Of a stretch of DNA of 33,236 nucleotides, positions 26,901-33,236 are shown in pieces (position 1 is the first letter of the stretch; each line of letters opens with the position of its first letter). This DNA comes from Candidatus Sulfopaludibacter sp. (lineage in GTDB: Bacteria; Acidobacteriota; Terriglobia; Bryobacterales; Bryobacteraceae), in NCBI GenBank assembly GCA_031292755.1, contig JARLGM010000068.1, forward strand, positions 1 through 33,236, in the 5' to 3' direction. The translations under genes and the position numbers were made by a program. The notes below the pieces were generated by a model. That model was not told where the DNA came from and did no database searches. It saw nothing but the letters and a program-made list of their open reading frames with translations.

Positions 26901-27538
26901 ATCAGACTAACTTCAGCTCTTCCTATACCAGTGCATCCTGGGACATCCGGCATAGCTTCACTGCCGCCTTCACTTATGAGTTGCCATTCGGCAGAGGCAA
27001 GCAGTTCGGCAGCAGCATGAATCGCGCAGCCGACGTGCTGCTAGGTGGCTGGCAAATGAATGGCTTCCTCACCATGCGAACCGGCGATGCCTACACCATG
27101 TCGGGAACCAGTTGCCACGGCGTTTGGAGTAAGTGCATGCCGGACTACGTCGCCGGTTATAGCGGCAGCGGCAATGCGGCTCCCGCCGGCGGACGCACCC
27201 CCAACGAGTGGTTCAACACGGCGAACTACACTGTGGCTTACTCCAATCAGGCCGCCAATATCGCGACCGGGGGCAATGTCGGACTGCAAACGCTGACCGG
27301 CCCGCCCACGAAGACCCTGGACTTCTCGCTGTTCAAGGCCTTCCGGATTACCGAGCGGTTCAGCGCGCAGTTCCGGGGTGAAGCGATCAATATCTTCAAC
27401 TACCCCATCTTCAACAACCCCGACGCAAACCTCGACGATGCCAAGGCCTTCGGTGGAAACGGAAACTTCGGCATCATCACCAGCAGCGTAGCCGGAACGG
27501 AGCGCCACTTGCAACTCTCGCTCCGGTTGGTGTTCTGA
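23951..27538 (+). CDS. Oar-like TonB-dependent receptor with carboxypeptidase-regulatory N-terminal domain
   Basis: A 1195-aa outer-membrane protein. The start ATG 23951 is chosen from the purine-rich Shine-Dalgarno just upstream, the promoter position and the signal peptide [23 protein letters not shown]. Residues about 25-110 are a carboxypeptidase-regulatory-like beta-sandwich ([30 protein letters not shown]). A TonB plug region follows ([71 protein letters not shown]), then a large beta-barrel with many aromatic strands, ending in the C-terminal phenylalanine typical of outer-membrane barrels (LQLSLRLVF). Acidobacteria carry many of these large receptors; they take up or bind polymers, and the ligand here is unknown. 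A small secreted protein follows 59 bp downstream. No TonB box was identified with certainty. Confidence 0.93.
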   Translation: [1195 protein letters not shown]

Positions 27539-27555
27539 GGATAAGGTCCACGTTT

Positions 27556-27594
27556 TCGTGATCCTCTGCGTCTGACAACTCAGGAGGATCACGA
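27556..27594 (+). promoter_or_regulatory. 11-bp inverted repeat covering the ribosome-binding site of the gene at 27598
   Basis: TCGTGATCCTC (27556-27566) pairs perfectly with GAGGATCACGA (27584-27594) over a 17-nt loop. The 3' arm contains most of the Shine-Dalgarno AGGAGG (27582-27587), which is 10 nt from ATG 27598. In RNA the hairpin would hide the ribosome-binding site. It is not followed by a T-run, so it is a poor intrinsic terminator for the receptor gene, but it could reduce or tune expression of the downstream gene. Structure seen directly; function inferred. Confidence 0.6.
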
Positions 27595-27597
27595 GCG

Positions 27598-28137
27598 ATG
27601 CACTTTGCCCTTGCACTGGTTGCGGCAGCCGTGCTGCTGCCGCAATTTCCGGTGCGTGCCCAGGATAAACCGGGACCGCCCATTTACAAGGTGGAATTCA
27701 ACATTCGTGACGGCGGCGATACCGCGGCCAAAGGAACCCGGCATTACACCCTGCTGGTGGAACCGAACCGCAAGGCCATTTTCAAAGTGGGAAATCGTGT
27801 GCCGGTCGCTTCGGGATCCTTTCAACCGGGCAGCAACGGCGTTAACCCGTTGGTCAACACGCAGTACACCTATATCGACATCGGCGTGAACATCGAATGC
27901 GTCGTCAGCGACCAGAACGGCAGGATTCTGCTGCACGGCGACCTAGACCTGAGCACCGTCGCCCCGGCTGATGCCGCGGCCCGCGCCGCGATTCCCGCGA
28001 ATCCCACCGTGGTGCAAACCAAACTGAACCTGGATACCGCCGTGGAAGCGGGCAAACCCACCGTCATCGCGGCCATTGACGATCCGGTTACGGCCCGACA
28101 GTTTCAGGTGGAAGCGACGGTGGTTCGCATCAACTGA
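27598..28137 (+). CDS. Small secreted protein, unknown
   Basis: A 179-aa protein with signal peptide MHFALALVAAAVLLPQFPVRAQD and a mature part dominated by beta strands (YKVEFNIRDGG, RHYTLLVEPNRKAIFKVGNRVPVASGSF, YTYIDIGVNIECVV, FQVEATVVRIN). The FKVGNRVPVASGSF...YTYIDIGVNIE passage recalls the strand pattern of secretin-type C-terminal domains (GDRIP... / YIDVGV), and related stand-alone proteins seem widespread in Acidobacteria, but I cannot name a function. It has one cysteine. It starts with ATG 27598 behind AGGAGG, whose access is controlled by an inverted repeat. It lies 59 bp after the Oar-like receptor on the same strand and may be co-transcribed. Its last 8 bp overlap the tail of the convergent thiamine-diphosphate enzyme. 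Confidence 0.8.
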   Translation: MHFALALVAAAVLLPQFPVRAQDKPGPPIYKVEFNIRDGGDTAAKGTRHYTLLVEPNRKAIFKVGNRVPVASGSFQPGSNGVNPLVNTQYTYIDIGVNIECVVSDQNGRILLHGDLDLSTVAPADAAARAAIPANPTVVQTKLNLDTAVEAGKPTVIAAIDDPVTARQFQVEATVVRIN

Positions 28138-29674
28138 GTTGCGCCTCGATCAATCGGGGGCCGGGTTCGCGCATGGCCGCGGAGAATTCGCGGATGAATT
28201 CGTCCACCGTGGCAGCGCGTGCCGCCTGAACTCCAAAGCCCTGTGCCAGTTTGATCCAATCCGGCTCCGGGCGGGTGAGGTCGATCATTTCGCCGGCGCG
28301 CGGTCCCATCTTGCCCGCGCCGGTGCGGGCTATTTCAATATCGAGGATGCGGTAGCGGCGGTTCGCCAGGATGACGATAGTGACGTCCAACCGCTCCCGC
28401 GCCATAGTCCACAGCGACTGCGTGGTGTACAGTCCGCTGCCATCGGCTTCGAGCGCCACCACCTTGCGTTGCGGGCAGGCCAGCGCGGCGCCCAGGGCCA
28501 CCGGCAATCCCTGGCCGATGGCACCACCGGTAACCGGGAGATACTCGTGTCTGGCCGCGCCGGCCAGGTTTAGCCAGAGAGCTTCGTTCGAAGAGACGGA
28601 CTCGTCGGAAAAGATGGTCCCTTCCGGCACCAGGGCGCTCGCGATTCTGCCAATGGCCGCGGCGGTGAGTTCGCCGCCCGTGGGCAAGTCCGGACGCACT
28701 GCTCTTGCCGTGGCGCCAAGCGGCGCGTTCAGTGCTTCGGCCAGCCACTCCAGCGCACGCGCGCCATCCTGTTCTTCCGAGGCGAGCACGTCAAACGCGC
28801 AATCGGGCGGCGCCAGCGTGCCTCGCAAGCCGGGGTAGCCGAAGAACGATACCGGCGGCCGGGCTTCCACCAGAATCAGGCGCTGCATCGGCGCCAGCAG
28901 AGCCTGTGCGTGCTCCGGGAAATAAGGAATCCGTTCCACCGCGGGAATGTCGCCTCCACGCGCCAGTCGCGCGCCGTTGCGATTCGCGAAAATTCGGGCG
29001 CCGGTGGCCGCGCGAATTCGGTCGGCCGCACGAATGCCGCACTCGTGAAGGGCGGATCCACTGAGCAGAATTCCCGCCGTCTCGCCCGACCGCAACGCGC
29101 GCGCGATCTCGCGGATCTGTTCGAAGCCGGGAAGCGGGCGCGGCGGCTTGCGTCCGGGGCAACCGGGATCTCCGGCCTCGCTCCAGGAAAAATCGGCGGG
29201 CACAATCAATGTCGCCACCTTTCCCGGAGGTCCCAAGGCAGCGGCCACCGCGGACGCCGCCGCCTCGCCCATGGCGGCGGCCTGTTCCACGGTGCGGACC
29301 CAACCCGACACGGGCCGCGCGAACCCTTCGATATCGGCGGTCAAGGGCGCGTCGTAGACCAGGTGCTGCGTGGAATGCTCGCCCACGATGTTCACCACCG
29401 GAGACCGGGCCTTGCGCGCGTTGTGAAGATTGGCCAGCGCATTGGCCAGCCCCGGTCCCAGGTGCAGCAGGGTAGCGGCCGCTTTGCCGGTCATGCGGGC
29501 GTACCCGTCGGCCGCGCCGGAGCAGACCCCCTCAAACAGGCACAGGACACCGCGCATTTCGGGCACGCGGTCCAACGCGGAAACGAACTGCATCTCGGAG
29601 GTACCGGGATTCATCAGACACAGGTTCACGTCATTGGCCAGCAGGGTTCGCAGGAGACACTCAGCGCCGTTCAT
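28130..29674 (-). CDS. Thiamine-diphosphate-dependent enzyme, IlvX/acetolactate-synthase-like
   Basis: A 514-aa enzyme of the acetolactate synthase/benzoylformate decarboxylase superfamily, closest in pattern to mycobacterial IlvX-type proteins. Seen: N-terminal PYR domain NPGTSEMQFVSAL, the cofactor-activating glutamate E48 in LFEGVCSGAADGYAR, and HLGPGLANALANLHNARKA. The central domain is followed by the PP domain with TGGAIGQGLPVALGAALA and the cofactor motif, read here as ADGS (A410-S413) with Asn438 27 residues after D411; the usual first Gly of GDG is Ala. ATG 29674 is preferred because it gives the MNGAECLL opening usual for this subfamily; ATG 29689 and GTG 29692 are alternatives. It follows the receptor gene on the same strand by 39 bp. 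No regulatory subunit is encoded nearby, so a role in branched-chain synthesis is doubtful; a 2-oxoacid or 2-hydroxyacyl lyase is possible. Confidence 0.88.
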   Translation of the reverse strand: MNGAECLLRTLLANDVNLCLMNPGTSEMQFVSALDRVPEMRGVLCLFEGVCSGAADGYARMTGKAAATLLHLGPGLANALANLHNARKARSPVVNIVGEHSTQHLVYDAPLTADIEGFARPVSGWVRTVEQAAAMGEAAASAVAAALGPPGKVATLIVPADFSWSEAGDPGCPGRKPPRPLPGFEQIREIARALRSGETAGILLSGSALHECGIRAADRIRAATGARIFANRNGARLARGGDIPAVERIPYFPEHAQALLAPMQRLILVEARPPVSFFGYPGLRGTLAPPDCAFDVLASEEQDGARALEWLAEALNAPLGATARAVRPDLPTGGELTAAAIGRIASALVPEGTIFSDESVSSNEALWLNLAGAARHEYLPVTGGAIGQGLPVALGAALACPQRKVVALEADGSGLYTTQSLWTMARERLDVTIVILANRRYRILDIEIARTGAGKMGPRAGEMIDLTRPEPDWIKLAQGFGVQAARAATVDEFIREFSAAMREPGPRLIEAQLS

Positions 29675-29713
29675 TTGGGATTCTTTCATCACAGCACAGG
29701 TGCGCCCGCCGCG

Positions 29714-32359
29714 TCAGAACTCGTACCGGAAACCGATGCGCACGAAACGCGCCGGCTGAATCGCCACTGGCAGCCGCGCATTGAAAGTTGGTCCGCTGAT
29801 GTCGCTCTCCTGGACCCGCTGTGCGGAGTTGTTCACATTCAGAAGATCGGCACTGGCAGTGATTCCTCCGAACGGAAGTTCAAAACGGCGGCTCACCCGG
29901 AGATTCCAATTGAGTACATACTGCGCGCGGTTGCCGCCTCCGGGGCTGCCCCGCACGGTGGCCGCCACCAGGAAAGGGCCTTGCGGCAGGCCGGTGACCA
30001 ACAGCTGACGCGCGAACACCAGCCCGTCGGTGTAATCCGCCACGCTCGCCACTTCGATTCCACCCCAGGCGCGCGGCATCTGGTAATGTGCCTGGATCTT
30101 ACCGGCAAAGGCACGGTCCACGAAACTGCGACCGGCCGCATGGATCGCGGTATTGGGGTCCAGAAACAGGGCGCCGATCACGCCCGGATCATTTTCATAT
30201 GCCGAATCGCCCGGGTTTGTGGGACCGTACGATTTCTCCGCCAGGAAGGAGGCATGCAGCGTCAGGCCGCGCCACGCCGTGCCCGCCTCCGCCACCATAC
30301 CCGTATTCAGTTCGCGTAAGCCGGCCGGATTCGAGAGCAGGTAACGATCCTGCCCCAGTGTGGCGGGGTTCTGCGCGTACACCGTCAGTCTCTGGTCGTC
30401 GAACGTGCCGGGAATGCCGTCGGGTCCGGGGTCCAGGATGGAGACCGGCGTGAAAGCCTGCGCGGGTACGCCGGTGTCAAGCGCGGCGATCCGGTCCTTG
30501 TCGTCGCGGCGGAACAGGTGGATGCTCAAGAGGCTTCGCGGCGCGACGGCGAAGTCGGCGCCCAGATCGAATTCGTCCGAGTAAGGACGCCGCAGAGCCG
30601 GCGATATTGAAGAGTACGGCCCGCCGAAGCGCAGCAGCAGAGCGCCCGGCGCGGACGATCCATTCCACTGAAACGTGCTGCCGCCCAGGCTGTTGGGGTT
30701 TCCGAAATCGAGATACCGGCCCGCCAGCGGCGCGTACAGGCGGTGGTAGCTGCCGCGCAATGTCAGGCCATGGGAGTGCGGCACCCGCCACGCCACGCCG
30801 GCATGTGGGGAAACACTGTTCCATGCGATCAGATCCGCTTGCGCCGGCAGCGACCCGCGCGAGAAATCGGCCAGCAGGCCCACGTCCAACGGGAGCGAGG
30901 ACGCCAGGCTCATGCGGTCCTCAACAGACGCGGAGGAAGACTGCACCAACTCGCGGGAATCCAGCGGCGTGTTGAACTCCGTGATGAATGCCGGGGCGCC
31001 ATCAGCCGTGATGAAATTGAGACCGGAGGGAGTGGTGAAGCGATTGCGAATCGACGAGTGTTCCCATGTCCCGCCGGCCGTAACCTGATGGCGAACCCTG
31101 AGAGCGCGCCACACGCGCGGCTGCCACGCGCCGGCGAATTGATGGCGCGGCCGAACGGCCAGATTCGCCAGGGGTGGCGCTCCGGAAACCGTGCCTCCCA
31201 CCAGTTCGATCTGGGTCCTGCCGGTGGGTGAAGTGCTGGTATCCAGGTGCGCCGTCGAATAGCCGTAGCGAACCTCGATGTTGTCGTGGATCCAGCCCAC
31301 CTGCACGAAATCGAAGTGATCGGTCTCCGGGTCGCCGGAAAATCCGCCGGGCAAGACGAAGGACGGAGCCAGCCGGTTGCCGGTGAGCGCTTCCAGGCCG
31401 GCCGGAACGCCGCCATCGGAAAGATCGATGCGCGAGCCGCTGTACAGCGCGTCGAATTGGTCATGGGAGCCGGCGCGAACACGTCCGCGAGCGTTGGCGA
31501 ACAGCAGACGGCTACCCTGCTTGGTCCTCGGGCTGGCGAGCGGCTCGGTCTGCGATGCCCACTGTCCGCTGGCGGCAGCGAAAATATCAGACCAGCGGGT
31601 CAGCGGCCCGCCAACCTGCAATTCGTCCCTCGTCATCCATTGGAACCGGTCCGGCTGCTGCACCAAACCGCGGCTGTCCGGCGCGGGCAGGTTCGTCGAA
31701 GATAGCGCTGCTCCGGTGTTTGCGGTGGCCAGGGTGACGTGCCATGCCGGACCGGGCTGCAGAAGAAAAACGCCGGCAGTCCCGTCCTGCACCGCCACCG
31801 TATCGAGCGCCTGAATGTCGGGCAACACCAGCGGCAGTCCCGGCTGCCAGGCATCGGTGGCGTCGGTGCCCTGCAATTGGAATTGCGTGCCGGTCCAGGA
31901 ATAGCCCCGCTGGGAAACCACCGCGGGCCGGTTGTCGGCGAGGCCGGTAAAATCCAGCGGCTCGCTGACAGCGGATGGTTCGCGGCTCAGCAGCAGCGAT
32001 TGCAGGCTGAATCCTTCGGGGTAGACGCTACCGGGAGGTCGTATCTCCGTGGGTGGCGCGGCGTGGATGACGCCCGCGGGGCCCACCGTCAGATGGACGA
32101 TTGTGGTCTGCAAGGGAACAACGAAAACCGTAGTGCCGGATAATTGATACCGGCCATAGGGCAGGGTGATGGCGAACTCGCCTTGCGAGTTCGAGTGAAC
32201 CACCGAATGGAACCCCACCGCGCCCGCAATGAGGATGGGGACGCCGGGAGCGGGACGGTTATCCGTTCCGCGCAGCGTCCCCTGAATGGCGCCGGTGGTC
32301 AACTGCGCCATCAGCGGAAGCACACATGCCGGCAGGAGAGAGATTCGGAATCTCTGCAA
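29714..32359 (-). CDS. Outer-membrane receptor-like protein with carboxypeptidase-regulatory N-terminal domain
   Basis: An 881-aa exported protein. Leader QRFRISLLPACVLPLMAQ is followed by a carboxypeptidase-regulatory-like domain (AIQGTLRGTDNRPAPGVPILIAG, GEFAITLPYGRYQLSG). A plug-like segment (RGYSWTGTQFQLQGTDATDAWQPGLP, LDTVAVQDG) and a beta-barrel rich in aromatic strands end with RFVRIGFRYEF, a typical outer-membrane C-terminus. It is shorter than the receptor at 23951 and only distantly like it. The start codon is TTG 32359; two ATGs just upstream are in another frame (one overlaps the SRPBCC stop), so translation probably depends on coupling with that gene 6 nt upstream. It is followed by the thiamine-diphosphate enzyme. 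Ligand unknown. Confidence 0.85.
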   Translation of the reverse strand: MQRFRISLLPACVLPLMAQLTTGAIQGTLRGTDNRPAPGVPILIAGAVGFHSVVHSNSQGEFAITLPYGRYQLSGTTVFVVPLQTTIVHLTVGPAGVIHAAPPTEIRPPGSVYPEGFSLQSLLLSREPSAVSEPLDFTGLADNRPAVVSQRGYSWTGTQFQLQGTDATDAWQPGLPLVLPDIQALDTVAVQDGTAGVFLLQPGPAWHVTLATANTGAALSSTNLPAPDSRGLVQQPDRFQWMTRDELQVGGPLTRWSDIFAAASGQWASQTEPLASPRTKQGSRLLFANARGRVRAGSHDQFDALYSGSRIDLSDGGVPAGLEALTGNRLAPSFVLPGGFSGDPETDHFDFVQVGWIHDNIEVRYGYSTAHLDTSTSPTGRTQIELVGGTVSGAPPLANLAVRPRHQFAGAWQPRVWRALRVRHQVTAGGTWEHSSIRNRFTTPSGLNFITADGAPAFITEFNTPLDSRELVQSSSASVEDRMSLASSLPLDVGLLADFSRGSLPAQADLIAWNSVSPHAGVAWRVPHSHGLTLRGSYHRLYAPLAGRYLDFGNPNSLGGSTFQWNGSSAPGALLLRFGGPYSSISPALRRPYSDEFDLGADFAVAPRSLLSIHLFRRDDKDRIAALDTGVPAQAFTPVSILDPGPDGIPGTFDDQRLTVYAQNPATLGQDRYLLSNPAGLRELNTGMVAEAGTAWRGLTLHASFLAEKSYGPTNPGDSAYENDPGVIGALFLDPNTAIHAAGRSFVDRAFAGKIQAHYQMPRAWGGIEVASVADYTDGLVFARQLLVTGLPQGPFLVAATVRGSPGGGNRAQYVLNWNLRVSRRFELPFGGITASADLLNVNNSAQRVQESDISGPTFNARLPVAIQPARFVRIGFRYEF

Positions 32360-32365
32360 TCTTCA

Positions 32366-32962
32366 TCATAGCCGCGGGATCTGGCGAACGGCTGTGCTGC
32401 TCCATCCATTCCGTTGCGTGACCACCGACTCCATGTTGGCCAGTCCCGCCTCGAATTCTCTGCCCATCATGCGGTCCATGCTGAGGAACAGCGAGATCAC
32501 TTTGACAAGGTACCGTTGGGGACCGTACATCGCCCAAGTGACAGTGGTCGAATCGCCATGCGGCCTTATGGTGAACTCAACGGTGTTGTGACCCTCAAAC
32601 GGCTTTAGGAAATCCAGCTCGATGGCGACGCTGTTCGGCGCGGAGGTGGCGGTGATCTCCGCGCGTCCCTCGCCCGCCTTGCTGTTGCCTGCCCAGTGGT
32701 ACACTGCGCCCCTCCCGCTCGGCGAGCCGCTATATCTTCTGGTCATCGCCGGGTCCAGTTTTTCGTAAGGCGACCACACCGGCCATTGCCGGAAATCCTG
32801 GATGAGCGCGAAGATCTTTTCCGGTGGCGCCTGAATATCCCTGCTGCGCTGCACGCGGAAACTGTTCGGCCGGGTGGCCGCTATACCGAGTAATGCCGCA
32901 ACCAGTATTCCGGCGCCAATGGCAAATGCGCTAAGGGCTTGCCGCAAAATAAAGTTTACCAT
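32366..32962 (-). CDS. SRPBCC-family protein with N-terminal membrane helix
   Basis: A 198-aa protein. After a hydrophobic N-terminal helix (about residues 8-32, LSAFAIGAGILVAALLGIAATRP) comes a START/Bet v1-like SRPBCC ligand-binding domain: SRDIQAPPEKIFALIQDFRQWPVWSPYEKLDP, RGAVYHWAGN, ITATSAPNSVAIELDFLKPFEGHNTVEF and TVTWAMYGPQ. Such proteins bind a hydrophobic ligand in a helix-grip cavity; the membrane anchor is usual in this subgroup. ATG 32962 shares its first base with the last base of the TAA of the ISAzo13-like transposase upstream, so the first ten or so residues (MVNFILRQALS) may be encoded by the end of the insertion sequence rather than by the original gene. Its stop TGA lies 6 nt before the TTG start of the receptor gene. 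Confidence 0.85.
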   Translation of the reverse strand: MVNFILRQALSAFAIGAGILVAALLGIAATRPNSFRVQRSRDIQAPPEKIFALIQDFRQWPVWSPYEKLDPAMTRRYSGSPSGRGAVYHWAGNSKAGEGRAEITATSAPNSVAIELDFLKPFEGHNTVEFTIRPHGDSTTVTWAMYGPQRYLVKVISLFLSMDRMMGREFEAGLANMESVVTQRNGWSSTAVRQIPRL

Positions 32963-33236
32963 TAGAACTTTGGTTGACTTGGGTGCGGCAGAAGCGAGTA
33001 GTTCCATTCCGGGTTCTGCTTGTGTGGATGAATGTTGACTTCCTTCATCTGCGCCTGGCTGATCTTCACGCCGGTTTCGTAGCGGCCTTCATCCAAAACC
33101 GCGTTGATTTTCAGTCCGTGTTCTGTTTTGGTGGCGCTAATCATTTTGACGACGGTTTCGAAGCTGACCAGTGGCTCTCCCTTCCAGTTCATGCTAATGA
33201 AGGAAAACATCCGGTGCTCAATCTTGTTCCACTTGC
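32945..33236 (-). mobile_element. End of an ISAzo13-like insertion sequence (boundary uncertain)
   Basis: The transposase 3' end shows that an insertion sequence enters the window here. Its terminal inverted repeat could not be delimited, because the other end is not in the window. The boundary is likely a few tens of bases beyond the transposase stop, inside or just before the start of the SRPBCC gene; the coordinate given is a guess. Confidence 0.55.
32962..33236 (-). CDS. ISAzo13-family transposase, C-terminal end (rest outside window)
   Basis: The frame is open to the window edge and reads KWNKIEHRMFSFISMNWKG, the hallmark 'K.N.IEHR.F' C-terminal motif of ISAzo13-type DDE transposases, where the Glu is the last catalytic acid. 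It continues through VKMISATKTEHGLKINAVLDEGRYETGVKIS and closes with PEWNYSLLP, also typical of the family's C-terminus. The ATG at 33210 is therefore internal, not a start. The codon choice (AAG/AAC/ATT-rich, fewer G/C third positions) looks less GC-rich than its neighbours, in line with a mobile origin. The visible part seems intact; the rest of the element lies beyond position 33236. Confidence 0.85.
   Translation of the reverse strand, partial: KWNKIEHRMFSFISMNWKGEPLVSFETVVKMISATKTEHGLKINAVLDEGRYETGVKISQAQMKEVNIHPHKQNPEWNYSLLPHPSQPKF

Noticed and set aside
32962..33210. Stand-alone 82-aa gene starting at ATG 33210
   Set aside because: The frame continues upstream to the window edge with the transposase motif KWNKIEHR, so the ATG is internal.

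Overview
This is a GC-rich window that reads as an Acidobacteriota chromosome, most likely Bryobacterales/'Solibacter'-like. The assignment is inferred from gene content, not from a marker gene. The pointers are two large ADOP-type (acidobacterial duplicated orphan permease) MacB/FtsX permeases, one of them behind a PadR regulator; a BlaI/BlaR1 pair whose sensor carries a TIGR03435 domain; several CRTAC1 (FG-GAP plus ASPIC/UnbV) proteins; and large carboxypeptidase-regulatory-domain outer-membrane receptors. Coding density is very high: every intergenic gap is under about 170 bp, and no tRNA, rRNA or CRISPR array was seen.

Layout. 1-923 (+): 3' part of a GH27 alpha-galactosidase. 932-3337 (-): ADOP permease without the N-terminal prefix domain. 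3418-6421 (+): BlaI repressor, M56/BlaR1-TIGR03435 sensor and an exported protein of unknown function. 6459-6998 (+): exported glutathione peroxidase. 7071-7523 (+): zinc-ribbon/TM protein. 7598-10595 (+): PadR regulator and full-length ADOP permease.

10715-20017 (+) is the most striking part: seven tightly packed genes, joined by 4-base stop/start overlaps at four of six junctions. In order they are a Tat-exported alkaline-phosphatase-fold protein, an unrecognised 402-aa protein with no signal peptide, a TPR protein, a 1044-aa CRTAC1-TPR fusion, a 68-aa exported peptide, a second TPR protein and a stand-alone CRTAC1 protein. It collides tail to tail, with a 20-bp CDS overlap, with a minus-strand pair (23782-19998): a seven-heme cytochrome c with a TPR tail, followed by a full-length paralogue of the last CRTAC1 protein. 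The whole 10.7-23.8 kb block looks like a cell-envelope module built from beta-propeller, TPR and multiheme scaffolds. Its function is unknown to me; it is my best candidate for an undescribed system.

23951-28137 (+): a 1195-aa Oar-like outer-membrane receptor behind a good sigma70-type promoter, then a small secreted protein whose Shine-Dalgarno lies inside an 11-bp inverted repeat. 33236-28130 (-): end of an ISAzo13-type transposase, whose stop overlaps the start of an SRPBCC membrane-anchored protein, then a second outer-membrane receptor-like protein (TTG start) and an IlvX-like thiamine-diphosphate enzyme. The last gene overlaps the secreted protein by 8 bp, tail to tail.
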